A DNA stretch of 13,717 nt from Blautia sp. (GTDB taxonomy: Bacteria > Bacillota > Clostridia > Lachnospirales > Lachnospiraceae), in NCBI GenBank assembly GCA_017420455.1, contig JAFOJB010000528.1, positions 1-13,717 on the forward strand, read 5' to 3'. Of the stretch, positions 6,171 to 13,717 are shown in pieces (positions within the stretch are counted from its first letter, which is position 1; each line of letters opens with the position of its first letter). Position numbers and translations under genes: made by a program. The notes beneath the pieces are model-generated. The model was not told the origin of the DNA. It ran no database searches and saw nothing but the letters and a program-made list of their open reading frames with translations.

Positions 6171-9104
6171 ATGCTGAACAAAGACAGACTGACAAAATAT
6201 GAGATCCTTCTGGAGGAGGATCTGCCGGATATACGGTCCAGAGGAACGGTGCTCCGGCACAGAAAGACCGGCGCACGGATCATGCTGCTGGAGAACGAGG
6301 ATGAAAACTAGGTGTTTAATATCGCCTTCCGCACGCCTCCCAGGAACAGCACCGGCGTAGCCCATATTCTGGAACACAGTGTGCTTTGCGGTTCCCGGGA
6401 ATTTCCCCTGAAGGATCCCTTTGTGGAGCTGGTAAAGGGTTCTTTAAATACCTTCCTGAACGCCATGACCTACCCGGACAAGACCTGTTATCCGGCGGCA
6501 AGCTGCAATGACCAGGATTTCCAGAACCTGATGCATGTGTATCTGGATGCGGTATTCTACCCGAACATTTACCGGAAGGAGGAAATCTTCCGGCAGGAGG
6601 GCTGGCATTATCAGCTGGAGGAGCCGGACGGCCCACTGGCCATCAGCGGCGTTGTCTACAATGAAATGAAAGGGGCCTTCTCCTCTCCGGACGAGGTCCT
6701 GGAGCGGGAGCTGATGAACTCCCTGTTTCCGGATACGCCCTACGGCTGTGAATCCGGCGGAGATCCGGACCATATTCCGGAGCTTACCTATGAGGCCTTC
6801 CTGGAATTTCACCGGACGTATTATCATCCCTCCAACAGCTTCATCTATCTGTACGGAAATATGGATATGAATGAGAAGCTGGACTTCCTGGATGAAAAAT
6901 ATCTCTCCTCCTTCGATCATCTGGATGTAAAATCCCAGATCCCGGGCCAGCCTCCCTTTGAAAAAAACTTCGATATTACAAAGGAATATCCCATCGCAGA
7001 GGAAGAGGATGAAGAGGAAAACACCTATCTTTCCTATGTAAGAACTGCCGGCAGCGGAGAGGACAGCGTGCTCTGTACAGCCTTTGAGGTCCTGGATTAC
7101 GCACTTCTTTCCGCCCAGGGGGCTCCGCTGCAGAAAGCCCTTCTGGAGGCGAAGATAGGAAAGGATATTTATGGATCCTTCGAGGACGGTATCCTGCAGC
7201 CGTATTTTACCGTGATCGCCAAAGGGGCCAGAGCGGACCAGAAGGATCAGTTCCTGGAGATCGTCGAGAAAGTCCTCAGGGAGCAGATCGCGAACGGCAT
7301 TGACAGAAAGGCTCTGGAAGCCGGGATCAGTTCCATGGAATTCAAATACCGCGAAGCGGATTTCGGCTCTTATCCCAAGGGACTGATGTACGGGCTGGAT
7401 ATCCTTGGAAACTGGATCTACAGCGATGAGGATCCCTTCTCCCAGGTAAAGCTCCTTGCGGTGTTCGATTACCTGAAAAAGGCGGCAGGCGAAGGGTATT
7501 TTGAGAAGCTTGCGGAAAAATACCTTCTTTCCAATCCTCACGGCGGCAGCCTTACCCTTGTTCCGAAGAAAGGGCTGCAGGCAGAGAAGGAACAGAAGCT
7601 GGCCGAGGAACTGGAGGCCTATAAGAATTCTCTTTCCAGGGCAGAACAGGATGATCTGGTGGAAAAAACGGCAGCTCTTCTGGCATATCAGGAGGAAGAG
7701 GAGGATCCGGAAAACCTCCGCTGCATCCCCATGCTGAAAAGAGAGGATATCAAAAAGGAAACTACAAAGATTTTCAACGAAGAATATGACCTTTCCGGCA
7801 GTCTGTTCCTTCATCATCCTGTGCCCTCCAACGGCATTGCCTATCTGGATCTGATGTTCCGTATTTCCGAGACAGATCCGGAGGAGATCCACTATCTGGG
7901 GCTTCTGAAGAGCGTGCTGGGTCTTCTGGATACCGGAGCCCATACCTACGGGGATCTGTGCAACGAGGTCAACGTTCATACCGGCGGAATGAATTTCGGA
8001 GTGGAGATTTTCGAGAGCCCGGATTATCAGGACTGGTTCCAGCCTTATTTCTCCCTGAAGGGAAAAGCCCTGTATGATAAAATGCCGGTCTATTTTGAAC
8101 TGGCAGAGGAGGTCCTCTTTACCAGCGCTCTCTCTGATACCGGCCGCCTCTACGAGATCGTGGCGGAAAAGAAGGTCCAGGCTCTTTCGGACATTATGAG
8201 CGGGGGGCACGGCGCCGCGGTGATGCGCGCCGCATCCTACAGTTCAAAACAGGCTCTGTTCCAGGAACATATGGGCGGCATCAGTTACTATCGTTTCCTG
8301 GAAAAGCTGGAGCGGGAATTCGACCAGCGCAAGGAAGAGACCGTGAAGCATCTCGAAGCGCTTCTTCGCAGGATCCTCCGGAAGGAAAACTTCTGTGTCA
8401 GCTGTGCCTGCGAGGAAGACGGACGGAAGGCGGTGATGGAGCTTTCCGAAGCCTTCCGGGAAAAGCTTTACGATGAGCCCCTTAACTATACTCCGGCAGC
8501 GGTCCTTCAGCCGGAAAAGAAAAACGAAGGCTTCCAGACCTCCGGACAGGTACAGTATGTTGCCCAGTCAGGGAATTTCCTGAAAAAGGGATATGCCTAT
8601 ACCGGTGCGCTCAATATCCTGAAGGTGATCATGAGCTATGACTATCTCTGGTCCAATGTCCGGGTAAAGGGCGGTGCCTACGGCTGCATGAGCAACTTCA
8701 AGAGAAACGGCCAGACCTTCTTTGTCTCCTACCGGGATCCCCACCTTAAGAGAACCCTGGAAATCTACAGGGGAATACCGGATTATGTAAGAAACTTTAC
8801 GGCTGATGAACGGGAAATGACGAAATATGTGATCGGAACCATCAGCAACATCGATGTGCCGAAAACCCCGGCGATGCTGGGAAGTATCTCAAAAACAGCG
8901 TATTTTAACCATGTTACAATGGAAATGATGCAGAAGAGCAGGGATGAGATCCTGACAGCGGCCCAGGAGGATATCCGGGCACTGGCGCCTTACATGGAAG
9001 CCGTGCTTTCCGATGAACAGATCTGTGTACTGGGCAGTGAGTCCGCTGTGGGGAAAGCCGGAGACGTGCTGGACCACATCGAATCCCTGGTCCGCGGGAA
9101 CTGA
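6171..9104 (+). pseudogene. M16C zinc metallopeptidase (presequence protease-like), interrupted by in-frame TAG
   Basis: This is a large M16C/insulinase-type peptidase, a cytoplasmic zinc protease that degrades peptides within a closed clam-shell of four homologous domains. From ATG 6171 (AGGAG at 6156-6160) 46 codons are followed by TAG at 6309-6311. The same frame then continues 930 codons to TGA, for a total of 977 positions, the normal family length. The two pieces join as ENEDEN-stop-VFNIAFRTPP, where relatives usually have Lys at the stop position, so a single AAG to TAG change explains the break. The second piece holds the inverted zinc motif HILEH (His65, Glu68, His69 of the full count) and the third ligand Glu165 in NEMKGAFSSP, plus the C-terminal RVKGGAYG block. 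Reinitiation could occur at GTG 6312 (GAGG at 6297-6300), giving a protein without its first strands but with the zinc site. The rest of the frame is undamaged, which suggests a recent mutation, a sequencing error or readthrough. Confidence 0.9.
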
Positions 9105-9170
9105 AGACGGAAGGGAAAGCCGGTGATATGCCGGCTGTATCGAATCCCTGGTCCGTGGGAACTGAAGACG
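9078..9170. repeat. 32-bp direct repeat, 61-bp period, across the M16C stop codon
   Basis: Positions 9078-9109 recur at 9139-9170 with 31 of 32 bases identical (C9095 versus T9156). The first copy encodes the last residues IESLVRGN and the stop of the M16C gene; the second is non-coding. Similarity continues weakly beyond each copy (GGAAAGCC then CTGTATCG), and a third partial ATCG-TTCCGGGA follows at about 9188. Small hairpins lie between the copies (AGCCGG 9118-9123 with CCGGCT 9131-9136) and after them (CAGGG 9172-9176 with CCCTG 9182-9186); neither has a T-tract. Confidence 0.85.
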
Positions 9171-9252
9171 TCAGGGGAAAGCCCTGTATCGTTCCGGGAT
9201 GACAGCCGCCTGCTTCGGGACCGGAATCTGACCGGGCTGCATCAGGCAGGAA

Positions 9253-9272
9253 CATGTGTTTACAGAAGAGGA
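9253..9272 (+). repeat. 20-bp leader/RBS element, copy 2
   Basis: CATGTGTTTACAGAAGAGGA matches 5443-5462 except for one T/C difference. It provides the RBS (AGAGGA) of era, whose ATG is 5 nt further on. Confidence 0.6.
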
Positions 9273-9277
9273 ACCAA

Positions 9278-10186
9278 ATGAGCGAACAGACAAAATCGGG
9301 ATTTGTTGCGATCATCGGCAGGCCGAATGTGGGAAAATCCACGTTGATGAATCATCTGATCGGCCAGAAGATCGCGATCACATCGAAAAAGCCTCAGACC
9401 ACCAGGAACCGGATCCAGACGGTCTATACCGATGAACGGGGACAGATCGTCTTTCTGGACACCCCCGGGATCCATAAGGCCAAGAACAAGCTGGGAGAAT
9501 ACATGGTGGCCGTGGCAGAGCGTACACTCCGGGAAACCGACGCCATCCTCTGGCTGGTAGAACCCTCTACCTTTATCGGGGCCGGGGAACAGCATATCGC
9601 GGAGGAACTCCAGAACGTAGGGGTTCCGGTGATCCTGATCATCAACAAGATCGATACGGTGAGCCGGGAGGAGATCCTGCCTGCCATCGATACCTACCGG
9701 AAGATCTGCAACTTTGCGGAGATTATTCCCTGTTCTGCCCTTCGGGGACAGAATACGCAGGAGATCATTCCCTGCATTTTCAAGTACCTTCCCTACGGCC
9801 CCATGTTCTACGATGCAGATACCATCACAGACCAGCCGGAACGGCAGATCGCGGCAGAGATCATCCGGGAAAAATCGCTCCACGCTCTGGACGAGGAAAT
9901 CCCCCACGGGATCGCTGTGGCCATCGATACCATGAAGAAGCGTCCGGGGAAGAGGAATATCGTTGATATCGAAGCCACCATCGTCTGTGAAAAGGATTCC
10001 CACAAGGGCATCATCATCGGAAAGCAGGGGAGCATGCTGAAAAAGATCGGCAGCAACGCGCGCTACGAACTGGAGCAGATGCTGGAAGCCCAGGTGAACC
10101 TGAGGCTCTGGGTAAAGGTGAAGAAGGACTGGCGGGAGAGCGATTTCCTGATCAAAAACTTTGGATACGATAAAAAGGATATCTGA
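9278..10186 (+). CDS. era: GTPase Era
   Basis: Era is an essential ribosome-associated GTPase that binds the 3' end of 16S rRNA and assists 30S subunit maturation. The protein has 302 residues, as in E. coli (301). The G-domain motifs are complete: G1 GRPNVGKS (14-21), the TTRN switch segment (41-44), G3 DTPG (61-64), G4 NKID (123-126) and G5 SAL (153-155). A C-terminal KH RNA-binding domain shows the GKQG loop (248-251) in IIIGKQGSMLKKIG. The ATG at 9278 is chosen over the in-frame ATG at 9254 because AGAGGA sits 5 nt upstream and the protein then aligns with the family. recO begins 11 bp after its stop, so the two form an operon, an order common in Firmicutes. The gene sits 173 bp after the M16C frame, with no clear promoter between. 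Confidence 0.97.
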   Translation: MSEQTKSGFVAIIGRPNVGKSTLMNHLIGQKIAITSKKPQTTRNRIQTVYTDERGQIVFLDTPGIHKAKNKLGEYMVAVAERTLRETDAILWLVEPSTFIGAGEQHIAEELQNVGVPVILIINKIDTVSREEILPAIDTYRKICNFAEIIPCSALRGQNTQEIIPCIFKYLPYGPMFYDADTITDQPERQIAAEIIREKSLHALDEEIPHGIAVAIDTMKKRPGKRNIVDIEATIVCEKDSHKGIIIGKQGSMLKKIGSNARYELEQMLEAQVNLRLWVKVKKDWRESDFLIKNFGYDKKDI

Positions 10187-10197
10187 GGAAAAAGGAA

Positions 10198-10947
10198 ATG
10201 AGCGATCTGATAACGGTACAGGGGGTGGTTCTGTCTGCGCTGCCCGTTGGAGAATATGACAGACGGATCGTTCTTCTGACCAGAGAGAGAGGGAAGCTTT
10301 CCGCCTTCGCGCACGGAGCCAGGCGGCAGAGCAGTCCCTTTCTGGCGGCAGCGAGCCCCTTTGTCTTCGGCACCTTCACCTTGTACGAGGGCAGGAGCAG
10401 CTACACGGTAAGCCAGGTGGAGATCCGCTCTCATTTTGTAGAACTGGCCTCCCGGCAGCCCGGGATCTATTATGGTTACTATTTTCTGGAGCTGGCGGAC
10501 TATTTCTGCCGGGAGGGCGTGCCGGACCGGGATACGGTGGACCTTCTTTTCGTCACGGCAAAAGCACTGCTCCATGACGGAATAGAGGACCGCCTTGTGC
10601 GGTGCATCTATGAACTCCGTCTCCTGACCATCCAGGGAATGATGCCGGACCTCGGCGGCTGTGTGTCCTGCAAAGAGGCGGCAGATGGAGCTCCTGTGTT
10701 CTTTTCTGCGGAAAATCATGGTCTTCTGTGTTCTGCCTGCCGGAAGTACGACAGCGGTGCTGTGCGCCTTTCGCCGGCGGCTGTCTCGGCCATGCGGTTT
10801 ATCGAAGCGGCTCCGGTCAGGAATCTGTACACCTTCGCGGTATCGGAGGAAGCCCTTGGCGAAATGGAAAGAAGCATCTGTAAATATACGCAGAGCTACC
10901 TGGACAGAAAGCTGAAAAGCCTGAAGATCCTCGAGGCGATGATATGA
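10198..10947 (+). CDS. recO: DNA repair protein RecO
   Basis: RecO is a mediator of the RecFOR pathway: it binds ssDNA and SSB and helps load RecA at gaps. The 249-residue protein shows an N-terminal OB-fold segment (VQGVVLSALPVGEYDRRIVLLT, then a GKLSAFAHGARR basic stretch around 32-43), a helical middle, and a four-Cys zinc site of the Firmicutes/Deinococcus type at Cys155-x2-Cys158 and Cys178-x2-Cys181. The C-terminus is helical. GAGGA at 10185-10189 lies 8 nt before the ATG, overlapping the era stop region. Translation is probably coupled to era. All expected features are present. Confidence 0.95.
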   Translation: MSDLITVQGVVLSALPVGEYDRRIVLLTRERGKLSAFAHGARRQSSPFLAAASPFVFGTFTLYEGRSSYTVSQVEIRSHFVELASRQPGIYYGYYFLELADYFCREGVPDRDTVDLLFVTAKALLHDGIEDRLVRCIYELRLLTIQGMMPDLGGCVSCKEAADGAPVFFSAENHGLLCSACRKYDSGAVRLSPAAVSAMRFIEAAPVRNLYTFAVSEEALGEMERSICKYTQSYLDRKLKSLKILEAMI

Positions 10948-10987
10948 TGCTTCGGCGTTCAGGGCCGGCCTGTTCATGAGTTTACTC

Positions 10988-11016
10988 TTTACAGGGCAGG
11001 GGGTTGCTAGTATAAT
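10988..11016 (+). promoter_or_regulatory. glyQS promoter
   Basis: TTTACA (10988-10993) and a perfect TATAAT (11011-11016) are separated by 17 bp, close to the sigma-A consensus. The start would be near 11023, leaving a leader of about 99 nt. No T-box is visible: the leader is too short and the GGUGG-type antiterminator sequence is absent. Confidence 0.85.
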
Positions 11017-11121
11017 GAAAAACTACGGGCTTCCGGGACATGATCAGGAACAGGCTGGTATACGGTCTGAATCTGACAGGAAGCTATTCTGCCGTGAAGA
11101 AAGAAGAGGAGAAAACATATT

Positions 11122-12516
11122 ATGGAAAAAACGATGGAAAAGATTGTAAACCTGGCAAAGGCAAGAGGCTTTGTATATCCGGGCTCCGAAATTTACGGAG
11201 GTCTTGCCAATACCTGGGATTACGGCAATCTTGGCGTGGAACTGAAAAACAACGTAAAACGTGCCTGGTGGCAGAAATTCATCCAGGAATCTCCCTACAA
11301 TGTGGGCGTGGACTGCGCGATCCTGATGAATCCGCAGACCTGGGTAGCCTCCGGCCATCTGGGAGGGTTCTCTGATCCTCTGATGGACTGCAAGGAATGC
11401 CACGAGAGGTTCCGTGCCGACAAGCTCATCGAGGACTTCTGCGAAGAGCATGGAATCGAGCTGGAAGGAACCGTGGACGCCTGGTCCCAGGAGAAGATGA
11501 TGGATTTCATCAAAGAGCATCAGGTTCCCTGTCCTACCTGCGGAAAGCACAATTTTACAGATATCCGTCAGTTCAACCTGATGTTCAAGACCTTCCAGGG
11601 AGTCACTGAGGACGCGAAGAATACCGTTTACCTGCGCCCCGAGACTGCCCAGGGCATTTTCGTAAACTTTAAGAACGTACAGAGAACCTCCAGAAAGAAA
11701 ATCCCCTTCGGAATCGGCCAGATCGGAAAATCCTTCCGGAACGAGATCACGCCCGGAAACTTTACCTTCCGGACCAGAGAGTTCGAGCAGATGGAGCTGG
11801 AGTTCTTCTGTGAGCCGGATACAGACCTGGAATGGTTCGCCTACTGGAAGAAGTTCTGCCTGGACTGGCTGTCCTCCCTTGGACTGAAGGCGGATGAGGT
11901 CCGTTACCGTGACCACGAAAAGGAAGAGCTGAGCTTCTACAGCAAGGCCACCACAGACGTGGAATTCCTCTTCCCCTTCGGCTGGGGAGAGCTTTGGGGC
12001 ATTGCGGACCGCACCGACTATGACCTTACCCAGCACCAGAATGTTTCCAGTCAGGATCTTTCCTATTTTGACGATGAGAAGAAGGAAAAGTACATCCCCT
12101 ATGTCATCGAGCCTTCCCTTGGAGCGGACCGTATGGTTCTTGCTTTCCTTTGCAGCGCCTATGATGAAGAGGTGCTGGATGCCGAGAAGAACGATGTGCG
12201 TACCGTCCTCCACTTCCATCCGGTACTGGCTCCGGTGAAGATCGGTGTCCTTCCGCTTTCAAAGAAGCTTTCCGAAGGCGCGGAGAAGATCTATCAGCAG
12301 CTTTCCAGAAAATATAACTGTGAATTTGACGACCGTGGAAACATCGGAAAGCGTTACAGAAGACAGGATGAGATCGGTACGCCGTACTGCATCACCTATG
12401 ATTTTGATTCCGAGACCGACGGCTCCGTCACTGTCCGTGACAGAGATTCCATGGAGCAGGTCCGTGTAAAAATAGATGAGCTGGATGCGTATTTCGCTGA
12501 CAAATTTACTTTCTAA
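11122..12516 (+). CDS. glyQS: glycine--tRNA ligase, single-chain dimeric type
   Basis: This is a class II aminoacyl-tRNA synthetase that attaches glycine to tRNA-Gly. The 464-residue single polypeptide is the alpha2 type related to eukaryotic/Thermus GlyRS, not the separate GlyQ/GlyS alpha2-beta2 form. Landmarks are [21 protein letters not shown] near the N-terminus, a probable zinc site of Cys90-x2-Cys93 and Cys137-x2-Cys140, and [10 protein letters not shown] (171-180). Class II motif 2 is [20 protein letters not shown] (about 205-224) and motif 3 is GADR (334-337) in [14 protein letters not shown]-terminal anticodon-binding domain starts near residue 370 ([13 protein letters not shown]). 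AGGAG at 11107-11111 is 10 nt before the ATG; a second ATG lies four codons in. It has its own promoter and ends in a large inverted repeat. Confidence 0.97.
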   Translation: MEKTMEKIVNLAKARGFVYPGSEIYGGLANTWDYGNLGVELKNNVKRAWWQKFIQESPYNVGVDCAILMNPQTWVASGHLGGFSDPLMDCKECHERFRADKLIEDFCEEHGIELEGTVDAWSQEKMMDFIKEHQVPCPTCGKHNFTDIRQFNLMFKTFQGVTEDAKNTVYLRPETAQGIFVNFKNVQRTSRKKIPFGIGQIGKSFRNEITPGNFTFRTREFEQMELEFFCEPDTDLEWFAYWKKFCLDWLSSLGLKADEVRYRDHEKEELSFYSKATTDVEFLFPFGWGELWGIADRTDYDLTQHQNVSSQDLSYFDDEKKEKYIPYVIEPSLGADRMVLAFLCSAYDEEVLDAEKNDVRTVLHFHPVLAPVKIGVLPLSKKLSEGAEKIYQQLSRKYNCEFDDRGNIGKRYRRQDEIGTPYCITYDFDSETDGSVTVRDRDSMEQVRVKIDELDAYFADKFTF

Positions 12517-12581
12517 GGAACTGTCGAAATAATAACTTAAGGACAGTTCCTAAGCAGTCTGCGCAGGTTATTATCCGACAG
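12516..12581 (+). promoter_or_regulatory. inverted repeats after glyQS with two alternative pairings
   Basis: AGGAACTGTC (12516-12525) is a perfect complement of GACAGTTCCT (12542-12551), with a 16-nt AT-rich loop. The segment CTGTCG...ATAATAAC (12521-12536) can instead pair with GTTATTATCCGACAG (12567-12581) over about 14 bp. The two structures exclude each other. No T-tract follows the first hairpin, so it is not a standard terminator; it may be a 3'-end structure, a mobile palindromic repeat or an attenuator. Confidence 0.5.
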
Positions 12582-12612
12582 ATCCTGAGGTGGTCTGAAA
12601 GAAAGGAAAAAA

Positions 12613-13584
12613 ATGAGTAATAAAGAAATCTATCAGCGGACACTGAAATTTTCTCTTTTTCGCTTTTTGTACAGCTTTCTCGCTTTTATCGTAGTCGCGG
12701 TGATCGGTGCGATCGGGTTCATGGTCACAGAAAAGACGTTCGATAACGGCCTTATCGGAATGGGGATCGGGATTGTGGTTGGACTGATCGCCCTGGCCAT
12801 CTTCTTAAGGTATGTTTCCTATACCTATAAAGCAGGGCAGATCGCCATGATGACACAGGCGATCACCACCGGAAGTCTTCCGAAGGACGTGGTAGGAGAA
12901 GGAAAAAGAGTGGTGAAGGAAAGGTTTGCCACGGTCGCTCTGTTTTTTGCCGCGACTGGGATCATCAAGGGGATCTTTAATCAGCTCGGCAGAGGCATGA
13001 CAAAGCTTGGGGAAGCTCTGGGCGGCGATTCCGGGAAAAATGTGGCAAGTGTCATTTCCGCAGTGATCCAGGTGGTGATTGCCTATCTGTGCGACTGCTG
13101 TCTGGGCTGGGTCTTCTACCGGAAGGAGCAGAGCAGCGCTAAGGCTACACTGGAAGGCGCAGTACTCTTCTTCAGGCATGGGAAAACCTTTGCCAGAAAC
13201 ATGGGCCGGGTCTTCGGGATGGGACTGGCGTCCCTGCTGGTCATCGGCGGGGCCTTCTCCGGAATCTTTTATCTGATCGCTTCCCGCTTTAATGAATTCT
13301 TTGTGATTCTGGCAGGAGAGTTTACAGAGATATTCGCAGAGAGCGAAAAGGGGTTCACGGATCTTCTCCAGAGTCCTTCCAGTCTGATGGTGGTCAGCGC
13401 TGTGGTGGCAGGCCTGATCGTCTGGGGAATCCTGCATACCACCCTGGTGCAGCCCTTTGTCCTGACCGGCGTCCTCCGCAACTACCTGGAATCCGGTATG
13501 CATGATATTCCGACGGAAAGCTCCTTCGCAATGCTGGACAGCAAATCCGCCAAATTCAAAAAGCTCCACAGCGAAGCAGCATAG
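12613..13584 (+). CDS. uncharacterised polytopic membrane protein
   Basis: The 323-residue protein has about six hydrophobic segments, near residues 16-38, 46-66, 105-122 (weaker), 144-168, 201-223 and 255-285. The polar C-terminus is Lys/Ser-rich (SKSAKFKKLHSEAA) and there is no cleavable signal peptide. I recognise no transporter or enzyme motif. Odd features are a Cys-rich turn in segment 4 (LCDCCLGWVFYR, about 159-170) and a Gly-rich amphipathic stretch at 119-141. It resembles membrane proteins annotated only as hypothetical in Clostridia. The ATG at 12613 has AGGA 5 nt upstream. It ends in TAG (13582-13584), which lies in the loop of a GCAGCA/TGCTGC 6-bp hairpin (13576-13591). A promoter of its own is not clear; it may be read through from glyQS. 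Confidence 0.8.
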   Translation: MSNKEIYQRTLKFSLFRFLYSFLAFIVVAVIGAIGFMVTEKTFDNGLIGMGIGIVVGLIALAIFLRYVSYTYKAGQIAMMTQAITTGSLPKDVVGEGKRVVKERFATVALFFAATGIIKGIFNQLGRGMTKLGEALGGDSGKNVASVISAVIQVVIAYLCDCCLGWVFYRKEQSSAKATLEGAVLFFRHGKTFARNMGRVFGMGLASLLVIGGAFSGIFYLIASRFNEFFVILAGEFTEIFAESEKGFTDLLQSPSSLMVVSAVVAGLIVWGILHTTLVQPFVLTGVLRNYLESGMHDIPTESSFAMLDSKSAKFKKLHSEAA

Positions 13585-13642
13585 TTGCTGCAGTCCCCTG
13601 CCGGTGAGACCGTGAACTGTAACATATAGTTTCTTCTTTTAG

Positions 13643-13671
13643 TTGACTTTTGGAGACGGTGTTGTTAATAT
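13643..13671 (+). promoter_or_regulatory. strong promoter for the gene at the right edge
   Basis: TTGACT (13643-13648), a 17-bp spacer and TAATAT (13666-13671), with TGT directly before the -10 (13663-13665), make a near-consensus extended promoter. AGGAGG follows at 13692-13697, 11 nt before an ATG at 13709. The gap between 13585 and this promoter shows no clear terminator. Confidence 0.8.
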
Positions 13672-13708
13672 AAGGTCTGATATGATTTTATAGGAGGAAT
13701 AAATCAAC

Positions 13709-13717
13709 ATGGCAAAA
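13709..13717 (+). CDS. start of a gene cut by the window edge
   Basis: Only Met-Ala-Lys is visible. A consensus AGGAGG and a strong promoter precede it, so it is probably a highly expressed gene. Elongation factor Tu and GroEL both begin with MAK, but three codons cannot decide between these or others. Confidence 0.6.

Noticed and set aside
6309..6311. Programmed pyrrolysine or other amber recoding
   Set aside because: TAG serves as the ordinary stop of the 12613-13584 gene, the family position is usually a plain Lys, and no recoding structure is evident; mutation or error is simpler.
10961..10973. GGCCGGCC palindrome after recO as a terminator
   Set aside because: It has no loop and no adjacent T-tract; it is simply a short palindrome before the glyQS promoter.
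11023..11121. T-box riboswitch in the glyQS leader
   Set aside because: The leader is only about 99 nt, with no T-box consensus and no terminator/antiterminator pair.

Overview
The window looks like chromosomal core sequence from a Gram-positive, moderately GC-rich member of the Clostridia, most likely Lachnospiraceae. The reasons are the AGGAGG-type ribosome binding sites, the extended -10 promoters, the single-chain dimeric-type glycyl-tRNA synthetase, a DUF5662-like protein, and an M16C peptidase of the kind common in that family. All recognised genes lie on the + strand. There is no phage, insertion sequence, CRISPR array, tRNA or rRNA.

Layout. (1) 197-3506 is a probable three-gene operon with an extended -10 promoter: xth (exonuclease III type AP endonuclease), a GlgX/isoamylase-like GH13 protein whose catalytic residues are all replaced, and a small His/Asp-rich DUF5662-type protein. 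The junctions are 14 bp and a 4-bp ATGA overlap. (2) 3503-5211 is a separate unit: promoter, leader hairpin, a putP sodium/proline symporter starting at TTG, and a rho-independent terminator. (3) 5212-5470 is a gene-free but highly structured stretch with two near-identical 40-bp repeats and very strong hairpins. (4) 5471-10947 is a likely co-transcribed series: an unrecognised soluble protein, a possible 31-residue ORF, an M16C metallopeptidase gene broken by one in-frame TAG, then era and recO. (5) 10988-12516 is glyQS with its own near-consensus promoter. (6) 12613-13584 encodes a polytopic membrane protein of unknown function. (7) A strong promoter and RBS lead into a gene of which only Met-Ala-Lys is visible at the right edge.

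Functionally the window mixes housekeeping (AP-site repair, Era-dependent 30S maturation, RecO recombination repair, glycine charging) with transport and several uncharacterised proteins. No multi-gene defence or biosynthetic system is visible. The most notable points are the GH13 pseudoenzyme (Asp nucleophile to Gln, acid/base Glu to Gln, and region I and IV residues changed), the single-codon amber interruption of the M16C peptidase at a position that is normally Lys, the palindromic repeat cluster after putP, and two smaller anomalies: a 61-bp-period duplication spanning the M16C stop codon, and a mutually exclusive hairpin pair after glyQS.
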